Below are positions 7,560-14,890 of a DNA stretch of 20,655 bases, one piece after another. Origin of the DNA: an uncultured Collinsella sp. (GTDB lineage Bacteria > Actinomycetota > Coriobacteriia > Coriobacteriales > Coriobacteriaceae); NCBI GenBank assembly GCA_900544205.1, contig UQUG01000032.1, positions 1-20,655 of the forward strand. Direction: 5' to 3'. The notes beneath the pieces were generated by a model. That model made no database searches and was not told the origin of the DNA. It saw only the letters and a program-made list of their open reading frames with translations. The number at the start of each line of letters is the position of its first letter. The first letter of the stretch is position 1. The translations under genes and the position numbers were made by a program.

Positions 7560-10500
7560 CTAGTGCTTCTTTGGGGTCGACCTAAGGCGAGCGAACCATA
7601 GGGCTGCGGCACCCGAGGTCAGGAGCGCGGTGATGCAAGCGGCGATGGGAACTGATTCTGTTGCCGGTAGGTCCTGCAGTAGGGTACAGCGTTGAATGAC
7701 ACGGTCCTCGTCATGTGACTCAAGTTTATCGCCGCCGCCGTTGCGGCAAAGATCGACGCGTGCGCTGTTGGTGAGTGCGGTTTGGGGCGTATAAGCCGAT
7801 GTTGCCTGCATGTGCACGACTGCGCCCCGAGCGTCTGTGCCAAGGATTGCTTTGGCATCGTCAAGGTCGTCGTGCTCATCTTTGAGATCATCGCGGGTCC
7901 AAGAATCCGCATCGCTTCGAGTCGTAAAGTCGGCGGCTACCGCACCGTATTCAATTCGAATGCCCGTTACGACGGTATTGGGTGTAAGGTCGAGCTCTTC
8001 CGCCTCGAGTGTGGTGGATTCCGTGGTCGAGACATCCGCCTTCCAGAGGCGCCAGCCGTCGTAATCGACGAGGCGACAGTCCTCACCAAGGCTCTCTTTT
8101 ACTTCGTCGGACTCAAGCCAAGGATTTTCGTGTCCATCGTCAAGTGTCGCGTTCGCCGGTTCATCGACGTCTGTCGAGTCAAACGGCGTCGTGCGATACC
8201 ACACGTTGCACAGACCGTTGAGGTCGCCGATGGCGACGGGGGTTTCGATTGAGATGAATCTCGCCGTGCCGTCTTTGGCGCACTCAAGATCATCGGTAAT
8301 CGTAAACTCATCAACCCAAGTAGCGGAATCGTTTCGAGCATCGATGGTATAGGAGAAAAGCCCATCACTATTGGTTTGCGTCGTGGCGCGGTTTTTACCA
8401 TCGCCGTTAGCCAACAGGCCCTTTTCGATAGGTTGGACAAGTTCCTGACGCTTGTCGACCTGCCCCTTGATCTCGATGGGCGCATCCTTCATCGCGACGG
8501 ATTGGACTTCTCCCGTATCTTTTATTTCAAACGTTATCTCCTCGGCAAGGTCATAGGTCCGCGGAGACATCATTTCGCGCAACGAGTAGGTGCCGGGTGC
8601 AAGATGTTCGACGCGGTGTGGCTTGTCGGATGAGGTCCAGGAGTCTATTTCGGTTTTATTGGGACCATATAAGGTGAGCTGTGCGCCTTCCACTTCCTGC
8701 TCGCCGCTTGCATCGACCTTGGAGATATCTACCTTGGTGTAATCGTCGGATACGTTAAGCCGTGCTTCTACAACGGGTGTTTTCTGGTCGGCATAAGTAA
8801 GGTCGACAATATGGGATGTCCGATCGAGTAAGAAGCCTGCCGGCGCTTGAGTCTCGACAACCTCGTAGCGTGCGGTGCCAGATCCCAGCGGGAGGTCGTC
8901 CGCGCGTGCTTCTCCAGTTTCATCCGTCGTGACGGCAGCGACAGTCTCACCGTCGAGCGCGGCAATGCTACCGTCGGGGCGCACGATATCACCCGAGGCA
9001 CGGATCTCAAAGACGGCGCCCGTGAGGCTGCTGCCGTCTACGGCATCGGTTTTAACGATCCTGATGTTTCCGGTCGCGGCGTGGTCATAATACGAGGCGA
9101 TTACAACGGGCGTTAGGTTCATGTCGGCGGGTATGTTTACCTCGATCTCTTCGCCGACAAGATAGGGCTCTTTGGCCGAGGTTTCGCGTACATAATAGGT
9201 GCCCGGCACGAGCGATTCTGGCAGTGTGACGGTCCCGGTCGCGTCAGTCGTAAAGGTGTCCATTACGTTATGTGCTGGATACCAGCAAGTTTGTGAGACA
9301 GGTTCGTGATTGCTGTCGAGGAGTTGGAAGGTGAATCCGGCTAGTGGAACAGAAGCGCCTGTTTGGGCATCGCGTTTTACAATCTGGAGATGCGTCGACA
9401 GAGCGTGGTTGTCCACGATATATTGAAGCTCGGCGCCGTTGGAAATCTGATTGGCCCCGACGGTCCATTCCCCTGCACGTTTAAAACCCTCGGGGACGGT
9501 TTCCGGAACCTCGCGAATCGTGTAGCCGGCACGGTCGTATGGGACGGCTCCGTGGACACCGGCGGGTCGCTTGCCTGTGCCGAACCATGCTTCGGGCTGA
9601 TCTTTGGTGGAGGCAAAGCCATAGATGTTTGTGGTCAATGTGCCAACAACCTGCTGAGAGCTGTTGCTGACAACTTCAAAGACAACACCACCCGCCGGCT
9701 GCTCCAGGCCGGATTGGTCGCTATTGCCGTAATCCTTGAATTTGGAAATCTCAAGGTCAAACGCAATGGGGATATCGGAAATGCGAGATTCGATCTCGAC
9801 TACGCCTGAATCGCCGAGCTGGTCGGCTCCAACGGTATAGGTCCAGCTGTCGTTGGATGGCAGGTAGCCCTCGGGGGCTTTTGATTCGTAGATGGTAAAG
9901 GTTCCTAAGGGGACATCGACGAGGGTAGCCCGACCGCTTTCGTCAGTCGTGAGAATTTGCGCCCATCCAGGGGTTGATTGCGACACACACGTGAACTCTG
10001 CTCCTGCGAGTGAAGATCCCGCCTGGGGGCCGGCATTCGTCGCGGCATCGAGTTTTACGATACGCAGATTGATGGTGCCGGGCTGTTCATCAATGGCGAC
10101 CTTTCCACCGTCATTCCCCGTGGTAAAGGCGATGCGATCGCGACGGGGGACATAGCCGGCCGGCGCCTTCGTTTCAACTAGGTAGTATGCCGTGTTGGGC
10201 AGAAGTGTTGCCTGCGCTCGACCGTTGCTGTCCATCTGGACGGTGCCGACACGCGCGCCGCTGGTGCTCTCAAAAACATCGAATGTTGCCCCGTCAAACT
10301 GATAAGTATTGTTTCCGCTGGTAATGGCAGCGTTTGCAGACTGCTTTTGGAAGGAAACAGAGACCGCCGGCAGTACATAGAGCATGTCCTGACGTTTGCT
10401 GCCGCCCGATACGGCCCCTAGATAGCGCCGCGCGCGGTGCGGAGCGGCTTTGATGCTTCCTGATTTTGCGCTGTCGTGGAGCCACCGCGCCGCCGCCACG

Positions 10501-10991
10501 ACTTCATTGTCAGTGATAAAGTGCCCACTCTTGGTTTTGCCCTGAGCGGTCGTGTAAGAGTAGGTACCGTCGACATGGGTAGTGCCGTTGAGCATCCATA
10601 CGGCAAGCTGGGTTGCGGCGCGGGCACGATCGGGTGAAAGATGGTAACCGCCAAACGACGTGGCGGTAGGATATCCGTGACAAACGATTGCCGCGAACTC
10701 GTCGTCGAGCCACACCCAGCCTTGATCAAAGTTGAGCCATGGGCCGCCCGGCTTGGTGGGGCCGGGGCGCTCCTGGTTCATGCAGTAGGCAATCGAGGCG
10801 TCTTGAGCTTCATACTTGCCGATGAGGAAGGGCCCACAATCATCGCTAATAGTGCGGAAGCCGAGCTGGTCGTAGCCATCGACGGCAAATGCGGCTCCCG
10901 GTGTCAGGCAGCCGAAAAGCAGGAAGAGGAGCAGGAGCAGCGGACCTGTTGCGATTGCGCTGTGGACAGAGTGCGTGGGTGCGTTGGACAT
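7560..10991 (-). CDS. Cell-wall adhesin: thioester domain, six SpaA/Cna-B-like repeats, LPATE sorting signal
   Basis: 1143 residues with AAGGAG (10997-11002) 5 nt before the ATG. A signal peptide (hydrophobic core at 17-30) is probably cleaved after AFA (34-36). Residues 37-200 look like a class I thioester domain: Cys70 (AYCMNQ) and Gln128 in ATQLAVW match the Cys and TQxAIW Gln that form the internal thioester used to bind host targets covalently. Six SpaA/prealbumin-like domains follow at about 211-307, 308-408, 409-533, 534-641, 642-752 and 753-842. Each keeps a candidate isopeptide Lys/Glu pair (for example K313/E369, K539/E603, K647/E713) and several have the ETKAPAGY-type turn. A different domain with FTITDDLE fills 843-1100. 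The C-terminus is LPATES (1108-1113), a hydrophobic span and the basic tail RLRSTPKKH. Sortase anchoring is likely, but the fifth residue is Glu, not Gly. No sortase gene is in the window. It stands alone on the minus strand. Confidence 0.9.
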   Translation of the reverse strand: MSNAPTHSVHSAIATGPLLLLLFLLFGCLTPGAAFAVDGYDQLGFRTISDDCGPFLIGKYEAQDASIAYCMNQERPGPTKPGGPWLNFDQGWVWLDDEFAAIVCHGYPTATSFGGYHLSPDRARAATQLAVWMLNGTTHVDGTYSYTTAQGKTKSGHFITDNEVVAAARWLHDSAKSGSIKAAPHRARRYLGAVSGGSKRQDMLYVLPAVSVSFQKQSANAAITSGNNTYQFDGATFDVFESTSGARVGTVQMDSNGRAQATLLPNTAYYLVETKAPAGYVPRRDRIAFTTGNDGGKVAIDEQPGTINLRIVKLDAATNAGPQAGSSLAGAEFTCVSQSTPGWAQILTTDESGRATLVDVPLGTFTIYESKAPEGYLPSNDSWTYTVGADQLGDSGVVEIESRISDIPIAFDLEISKFKDYGNSDQSGLEQPAGGVVFEVVSNSSQQVVGTLTTNIYGFASTKDQPEAWFGTGKRPAGVHGAVPYDRAGYTIREVPETVPEGFKRAGEWTVGANQISNGAELQYIVDNHALSTHLQIVKRDAQTGASVPLAGFTFQLLDSNHEPVSQTCWYPAHNVMDTFTTDATGTVTLPESLVPGTYYVRETSAKEPYLVGEEIEVNIPADMNLTPVVIASYYDHAATGNIRIVKTDAVDGSSLTGAVFEIRASGDIVRPDGSIAALDGETVAAVTTDETGEARADDLPLGSGTARYEVVETQAPAGFLLDRTSHIVDLTYADQKTPVVEARLNVSDDYTKVDISKVDASGEQEVEGAQLTLYGPNKTEIDSWTSSDKPHRVEHLAPGTYSLREMMSPRTYDLAEEITFEIKDTGEVQSVAMKDAPIEIKGQVDKRQELVQPIEKGLLANGDGKNRATTQTNSDGLFSYTIDARNDSATWVDEFTITDDLECAKDGTARFISIETPVAIGDLNGLCNVWYRTTPFDSTDVDEPANATLDDGHENPWLESDEVKESLGEDCRLVDYDGWRLWKADVSTTESTTLEAEELDLTPNTVVTGIRIEYGAVAADFTTRSDADSWTRDDLKDEHDDLDDAKAILGTDARGAVVHMQATSAYTPQTALTNSARVDLCRNGGGDKLESHDEDRVIQRCTLLQDLPATESVPIAACITALLTSGAAALWFARLRSTPKKH

Positions 10992-11245
10992 GGCTGCTCC
11001 TTATCCCTCGTGCGCCGCATGGGGAGGTTGCGACGCGTAGGATGAGGCTACCCCCGAGGTTCATGCGGGTAAGTACCGGAGCCTGACCAAAAGCTTGCCC
11101 GATTTCTGACAAATCGAGCTCAAATACAACAATCAGATAAAAGTGCAGGCAGAAGATGGTAAGAAAAGAAAGACAAAGGTCCTCATCTCCACAATTGGCG
11201 CGGTTTTCAAATGATTCTCCACAGCTAAAACAAGCATCGACACCC
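10992..11245. other. Intergenic region between adhesin start and tRNA-Gly promoter
   Basis: About 250 bp with no supportable gene. It is AT-richer than the flanks from about 11110 to 11245. It must hold the adhesin promoter, but no clear -35/-10 pair was found on the minus strand, and no recognised riboswitch. Two TCTCCACA words occur (near 11187 and 11216). Confidence 0.5.
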
Positions 11246-11275
11246 TTGTATCGAACAAGACAACCGCGTTATACT
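11246..11275 (+). promoter_or_regulatory. Sigma-70-type promoter of tRNA-Gly
   Basis: TTGTAT (11246-11251), an 18-nt spacer and TATACT (11270-11275). Initiation would fall a few bases before the mature tRNA 5' end at 11289. Confidence 0.75.
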
Positions 11276-11288
11276 ATCCCCCACATAT

Positions 11289-11363
11289 GCGGGCATCGCC
11301 AAGTGGTAAGGCATCAGCTTCCCAAGCTGACACTCGCGGGTTCGAGTCCCGTTGCCCGCTCCA
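11289..11363 (+). tRNA. tRNA-Gly, anticodon CCC
   Basis: Full cloverleaf: acceptor GCGGGCA / TGCCCGC, anticodon stem TCAGC / GCTGA with loop TTCCCAA (anticodon CCC at 11321-11323), T-arm GCGGG-TTCGAGT-CCCGT. Discriminator T and an encoded CCA (11361-11363). It decodes GGG. It has its own promoter upstream and terminator 12 nt downstream. Its last 18 bases recur at 11537-11554. Confidence 0.97.
11346..11363 (+). repeat. tRNA-Gly 3'-end sequence, first (genuine) copy
   Basis: GTCCCGTTGCCCGCTCCA, the T-arm 3' strand to CCA of tRNA-Gly. An identical 18-bp copy lies 191 bp downstream, and a decayed copy (13 of 16 bases) lies at 11668-11683. Confidence 0.9.
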
Positions 11364-11375
11364 TTCGAATTTCAG

Positions 11376-11406
11376 GCACGGTAACGTTTCGTTACCGTGC
11401 TTTTTT
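11376..11406 (+). terminator. Terminator of tRNA-Gly
   Basis: A perfect 11-bp stem GCACGGTAACG / CGTTACCGTGC with loop TTT, followed by six T. The repeat cassettes lie beyond it and would be transcribed only by read-through. Confidence 0.93.
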
Positions 11407-11410
11407 CAAT

Positions 11411-11536
11411 AAAGTGCCGGGACTCGAACCCGACAGGGTGCGAGCGTTAAATAAACGCGAAGCGTTTATAGCGAGCAGGCAAGGTCGCCGATAGGCGGCC
11501 GCAGCCGGTGCGGATTTGCGAAGCAAATACGCAGAC
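11411..11536 (+). repeat. tRNA-Gly-associated three-hairpin cassette (copy A)
   Basis: Begins with a T-arm-like motif (GGACTCGAACCCG, near 11419-11432). Then HP1 ATAAACGC-GAA-GCGTTTAT (11451-11469, perfect 8 bp), HP2 GGTCGCC-GATA-GGCGGCC (11483-11500, one G·U pair), and HP3 GCGGATTTGC-GAA-GCAAATACGC (about 11510-11532, one mismatch). It ends directly at the copied tRNA-Gly 3' end. No reading frame is supported. It has the same order of elements as the cassette after tRNA-Lys. Function unknown. Confidence 0.75.
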
Positions 11537-11554
11537 GTCCCGTTGCCCGCTCCA
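11537..11554 (+). repeat. Exact second copy of the tRNA-Gly 3' end
   Basis: 18 bp identical to 11346-11363, including the encoded CCA, without the rest of a tRNA. It marks the end of cassette A. It could be an attachment-site-like duplication or part of an rtT-like tRNA-linked repeat. Confidence 0.85.
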
Positions 11555-11562
11555 CCGGGCAC

Positions 11563-11624
11563 GGGAGACTTGGGGACGGCTAATTCAACAAAGTCTTCCC
11601 CTTCGGCTTCGTGAAGCTGAGGGG
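11563..11624 (+). repeat. REP-like palindromic segment with alternative hairpins
   Basis: GGGAGACTT (11563-11571) pairs with AAGTCTTCCC (11591-11600) with one bulged base. Alternatively CCCCT (11598-11602) pairs with AGGGG (11620-11624), with an inner stem GCTTC-GT-GAAGC. The two folds share bases 11598-11600 and exclude each other. The TTGGGGACGG-type motif suggests a REP element, but no associated transposase is present. Confidence 0.45.
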
Positions 11625-11633
11625 CTCGCCTGA

Positions 11634-11683
11634 AGCCGGTGCGTATTTGCGAAGCAAATACGCGGATGTCCCCATGGCCGCTC
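11634..11683 (+). repeat. Partial second cassette (copy B) with decayed tRNA-Gly 3' end
   Basis: 50 bp matching 11503-11552 with six differences. Its HP3 is a perfect 10-bp stem GCGTATTTGC-GAA-GCAAATACGC, and it ends in GTCCCCATGGCCGCTC, a worn version of the tRNA-Gly 3' end. It indicates that the tRNA-linked unit was duplicated more than once here. Confidence 0.75.
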
Positions 11684-11737
11684 TTGCGGCAAAATGTTAG
11701 GTTAATGCCTACTGCCCATACTTGCACCCGCGCACGG

Positions 11738-11743
11738 TACAAT
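11738..11743 (+). promoter_or_regulatory. Probable -10 box for purB
   Basis: TACAAT, 44 nt before the purB ATG. No good -35 lies at the usual distance (the nearest TTGCAC is only 10 nt away). A small palindrome GTTGG-N7-CCAAC follows in the leader. Confidence 0.4.
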
Positions 11744-11787
11744 GGTTGGGTTACGACCAACGTGCCAATAACCAAAAAGGAGCCGCT

Positions 11788-13134
11788 ATGATCGATCGCT
11801 ATACCCGCCCAGAGATGGGACACATCTTCTCCCTCGAGAACAAGTACGCCATTTGGCAGGAGATCGAGGTCCTGGCCTGCGAGGCCCAGGCGGAGCTCGG
11901 CAAGATCGGTATTTCCAAAGAAGAGGCCCAGTGGATTCGCGACCACGCCAACTTTGAGAAGGAGAAGGTTGACGAGATCGAGGAGGTCACGCGCCACGAT
12001 GTCATCGCCTTCCTGACCAACATGAAGGAGTACATCGACGCCGACGTCCCCGAGGGCGAGCCCAAGCCCAGCCGCTGGGTTCACTACGGTATGACCAGCT
12101 CTGACCTGGGTGATACGGCTCTGTGCTACCAGCTCACTCAGGCTTGCGACCTTATCATCGAGGACGTCAAGAAGCTCGGCGAGATCTGCAAGCGCCGTGC
12201 CTTCGAGGAGCGCAACACGCTCTGCGCCGGCCGTACTCACGGTATTCACGCCGAGCCGATGACCTTCGGCATGAAGTTTGGCTCTTGGGCTTGGGAGCTC
12301 AAGCGCGATTTGGACCGTCTTGAGGATGCCCGCAAGAACGTCGCCTTCGGTGCCATCTCGGGCGCTGTCGGCACGTACAGCTCCATCGAGCCGTTCGTGG
12401 AGGAGTATGTCTGCGAGCACCTTGGTCTGGTTCACGATCCGCTGTCTACGCAGGTCATCAGCCGTGACCACCACGCCTACCTTGCCGGCGTGCTCGCTAC
12501 CACGGCAGCTACCTGCGAGCGCATTGCGACCGAGGTTCGCAACCTGCAGAAGACCGATACGCTCGAGGCCGAGGAGCCGTTCCGCAAGGGTCAAAAGGGC
12601 AGCTCCGCCATGCCGCACAAGCGCAACCCCATCACTATGGAGAAGGTCTGCGGCCTTTCGCGCATCGTCAAGTCCAACGCCCAGGTCGCCTTCGACAACG
12701 TTGCCCTGTGGCACGAGCGCGACATTTCGCACTCCTCTGCCGAGCGCGTCGCCCAGGCCGATAGCTTCATCGCCCTTGACCACATGTTCCAGTGCCTCAT
12801 CCGCGTCATCGACGGCCTGCAGCTGTACCCTGCCCGCATGATGGCCAATCTCAACAAGACCCGCGGCCTCATCTTCTCCTCCAAGGTGCTGCTGGCTCTC
12901 GTCGATACGGGCATCACCCGCGAGGATGCCTATGCCATCGTGCAGGAAAACGCCATGGCCACGTGGCACGAGGTGCAGGATTGCGTCTCCGGTCCTACCT
13001 TTAAGGAGCGCCTCGAGGCCGATCCGCGCTGCACCGTCAGCCAGGAGAAGCTCGACGAGATTTTTGATCCGTGGGACTTCCTCACCCGTATCGACACAGT
13101 CTTTGATCGTCTGGAGCAGCTGAGCTTCGAGTAG
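11788..13134 (+). CDS. purB: Adenylosuccinate lyase
   Basis: 448 residues. It cleaves SAICAR to AICAR plus fumarate and adenylosuccinate to AMP plus fumarate, the two beta-elimination steps of purine synthesis, in the cytoplasm as a tetramer. The fumarase/aspartase fold is clear: HYGMTSSDLGDTA (about 99-111), the general-acid His151 in RTHGIHAEPMTFG, QVISRDHHAYL, and the superfamily signature GSSAMPHKRNP (271-281), whose Ser272/273 flexible loop carries the catalytic base. ATG 11788 is preceded by AAGGAG (11777-11782) at 5-nt spacing; the longer in-frame extension to 11722 would cover the promoter and is not used. It is monocistronic by appearance, downstream of the tRNA-Gly repeat region and away from purC. 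Confidence 0.97.
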   Translation: MIDRYTRPEMGHIFSLENKYAIWQEIEVLACEAQAELGKIGISKEEAQWIRDHANFEKEKVDEIEEVTRHDVIAFLTNMKEYIDADVPEGEPKPSRWVHYGMTSSDLGDTALCYQLTQACDLIIEDVKKLGEICKRRAFEERNTLCAGRTHGIHAEPMTFGMKFGSWAWELKRDLDRLEDARKNVAFGAISGAVGTYSSIEPFVEEYVCEHLGLVHDPLSTQVISRDHHAYLAGVLATTAATCERIATEVRNLQKTDTLEAEEPFRKGQKGSSAMPHKRNPITMEKVCGLSRIVKSNAQVAFDNVALWHERDISHSSAERVAQADSFIALDHMFQCLIRVIDGLQLYPARMMANLNKTRGLIFSSKVLLALVDTGITREDAYAIVQENAMATWHEVQDCVSGPTFKERLEADPRCTVSQEKLDEIFDPWDFLTRIDTVFDRLEQLSFE

Positions 13135-13160
13135 GTTCGGGCATAACGTTAGCTTTTTAG

Positions 13161-13198
13161 GGCGCTTTGCTGGTAATGTGTGTTGCCGGCAAAGCGCC
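13161..13198 (+). terminator. Long hairpin after purB without a U-tract
   Basis: A 13-bp stem GGCGCTTTGCTGG / CCGGCAAAGCGCC (one T·G) with a 12-nt loop, 27 nt after the stop. The following bases (TCGTTGCATTTA) are not a proper T-run. It is either a non-canonical terminator or an mRNA-end stabiliser. Confidence 0.5.
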
Positions 13199-13201
13199 TC
13201 G

Positions 13202-13230
13202 TTGCATTTAGGGAAAGACGGGGATAATAG
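13202..13230 (+). promoter_or_regulatory. Probable promoter of the TSCPD-lipoprotein operon
   Basis: TTGCAT (13202-13207), 17-nt spacer, TAATAG (13225-13230); an overlapping GATAAT at 13223-13228 is the alternative -10. The start codon follows at 13263. Confidence 0.5.
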
Positions 13231-13262
13231 TCGTCTCGAATAACATTCTGAGAGGGGATCGC

Positions 13263-13526
13263 ATGATTTCGTTTGATTACAAGCCTCAGGGCGTGTGTGC
13301 TCGCAATATTCACCTTGACCTTTCCGATGACGGCAACAAGGTGATGGGCGTTGAGTTTACCGGCGGCTGCGATGGTAACCTCAAGGCCATCTCCAGGCTG
13401 GTCGAGGGTGCTCCTGCCGATCGGGTAATCGAGGTTCTCGCCGGTAATACCTGCGGTATGAAAAAGACTTCCTGCGCCGACCAGCTTACGCGCGCTATCG
13501 AGGCCGCTCGCGCCGAGATCGCCTAA
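13263..13526 (+). CDS. TSCPD-domain small protein (TIGR03905-like)
   Basis: 87 residues covering the whole TSCPD domain. Four cysteines are spread through it: C12 (GVCARN), C36 (TGGCDGNL), C64 (NTCGMK) and C71 in the signature TSCAD. The same domain forms the C-terminal part of some class II ribonucleotide reductases; the stand-alone version is common in Firmicutes and Actinobacteria, and its role is unclear. Metal or redox binding by the cysteines is an inference. An AGAGGGG site lies about 7 nt before the ATG. The stop overlaps the next gene's start as TAATG, so the two are translationally coupled. Confidence 0.85.
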   Translation: MISFDYKPQGVCARNIHLDLSDDGNKVMGVEFTGGCDGNLKAISRLVEGAPADRVIEVLAGNTCGMKKTSCADQLTRAIEAARAEIA

Positions 13527-14737
13527 TGGGTATCGCCGATCACATCAAGAACGGAATATCGCGTCGCGGCTTTGTACTCGGTGGGGCTGCCGCGGGCGCT
13601 GCCACGGTGCTTGCCGGATGCTCGAAAAAAACGGGCACCAGCGATGATGCCGCCGGCGAGCCGCAGGTTATCAAGGACGATTCCAAGATCATCTCGATTA
13701 CGGATGAGTACGAGGCAGTCGACATCGATCTTGAGCCGGCGGCGTCGTGGACGCTGCCTCTGGGTACGCTGCTGTACTACTGCGACGGCGATTACGCCGC
13801 GGCGATGATGGCGCCCGCATCGGCGCTGCACGCCAACACACTCGGTGTGCTCAACCTGGGTGATGGCTCGCTTACCACATTAATCGAGGATCCTATCGAG
13901 GGCACGGGATATGCATTCTACGATGTCCGTGCCGGCGACGGCGTATTCGCGTGGGTTGAGATGAACTTTGCCAATTCATCGTGGAAGCTCTACGCTCAAA
14001 ATCTGTCGGGCGCTTCGCTCTCTGGCGACGTGGTTGAGCTCGATCGAGGTGGCAAGGACTACGATCCGCCCCTGTTTACGGCGTTCGGGTCATCGGTCAT
14101 CTGGTATAAAATGCCTTCGGCAGGCGGCAATAAAACGAGTAGTGATTCGTTTTGCTATCGTCGCTCGCTTGATGAATCCAAGGCCGAGGTAATTTGGAAA
14201 TCGACGGGCCGCTTTGCATCGGCCCCGCGCGCGAGCGACGGCATTTTGACCATCTCGCCGCGTGTCCGCAACGACGAGGGCGTCTACTACGGCATAACGG
14301 CAATCGATCTGACCGACGGCAACAACACCAAGCGTGCCCAGTTGGTCCTCCCTTCGTCAGTTTCGCCTTTCGAGGCCGTATATATGGGCGATACCTTCGT
14401 GTTTTCTATCGAGGCGGCCTATAGTGGCGTGGGCAGCCTGGGCAATATGGGCACGTATATCGGTAATGAGGGAGGGCCGTACCTCTTCCTGTCACGCGAG
14501 CCGCTCGCATGTGCGGCTGGCAAGAAGAATAAATACCTTGTTAAGGTACAGGCGTCGCATTTCCTGATCGACACCTCTGCCAAGACCTATGGCTCGCTGC
14601 TGTCGCCCGACCGCGCTTTGGAGTATGGCGATTATCCAGCTACGGCGGGAAAATCGGACTCATTCCTTACGTACGCCACGGTGCGCAACAGCCAGGGTAT
14701 ACCAGAGACGGTCACTGCACGCCTATTCTCTCTTTAA
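13526..14737 (+). CDS. Tat-exported lipoprotein of unknown function
   Basis: 403 residues. The N-terminus carries a twin-arginine signal (ISRRGFVLGG, Arg13-Arg14) ending in a lipobox LAGC, so Cys32 should be lipidated and the protein held on the outer face of the membrane after folded export. The mature part is mostly beta-strand-like with repeated segments of the type TLLYYCDGDY, VFAWVEMNF, SVIWYKMP and GILTISPR, compatible with a beta-propeller, but I cannot assign a family. The start is fixed by TAATG coupling to the TSCPD gene. Tat export often implies a cofactor or rapid folding; no cofactor motif is visible. Confidence 0.85.
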   Translation: MGIADHIKNGISRRGFVLGGAAAGAATVLAGCSKKTGTSDDAAGEPQVIKDDSKIISITDEYEAVDIDLEPAASWTLPLGTLLYYCDGDYAAAMMAPASALHANTLGVLNLGDGSLTTLIEDPIEGTGYAFYDVRAGDGVFAWVEMNFANSSWKLYAQNLSGASLSGDVVELDRGGKDYDPPLFTAFGSSVIWYKMPSAGGNKTSSDSFCYRRSLDESKAEVIWKSTGRFASAPRASDGILTISPRVRNDEGVYYGITAIDLTDGNNTKRAQLVLPSSVSPFEAVYMGDTFVFSIEAAYSGVGSLGNMGTYIGNEGGPYLFLSREPLACAAGKKNKYLVKVQASHFLIDTSAKTYGSLLSPDRALEYGDYPATAGKSDSFLTYATVRNSQGIPETVTARLFSL

Positions 14738-14796
14738 GCTTAGAGGGGTTAAAAAGGCGCCAACAGGGGAATAAACGCGTTGTAATTGTGAGTACC

Positions 14797-14835
14797 GCCC
14801 GCCGAGCTGCCGCGTCATAGCGGCATCTGGCGGGC
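14797..14835. terminator. Strong hairpin between lipoprotein and two-component genes
   Basis: Stem GCCCGCC / GGCGGGC (14797-14803 with 14829-14835) enclosing a second stem TGCCGC / GCGGCA with loop GTCATA. There is no T-run on either strand, so termination is only possible. It lies in the 153-bp gap that must also hold the response-regulator promoter; TAAAAT at 14846-14851 is a weak -10 candidate. Confidence 0.4.
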
Positions 14836-14890
14836 TCAGGTGCGTTAAAATGGGCTTGTTCTTAGCTAATTGAGACAGGGGGGCCGTGTT

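Noticed and set aside
10992..11110. Riboswitch in the adhesin leader
   Set aside because: No recognised riboswitch core sequence or adjoining terminator/antiterminator pair could be found by eye.
11187..11224. Two TCTCCACA words, one (TTCTCCACA) a single mismatch from a DnaA box
   Set aside because: Only two imperfect copies with no AT-rich unwinding element or dnaA/dnaN nearby; not enough for an origin.
11289..11554. A miniature integrated element bounded by attL/attR at tRNA-Gly
   Set aside because: The 191-bp interval holds no gene, and the same structure at tRNA-Lys also duplicates the terminator, which simple site-specific integration would not do. It is kept as an alternative only.
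11411..11683. CRISPR-like array
   Set aside because: Repeats are irregular in length and spacing, tied to tRNA ends, and no cas genes are present.
11392..12969. 525-codon frame antisense to purB
   Set aside because: The sense strand is unmistakable PurB; the antisense frame starts and ends without signals and runs through the repeat cassettes.
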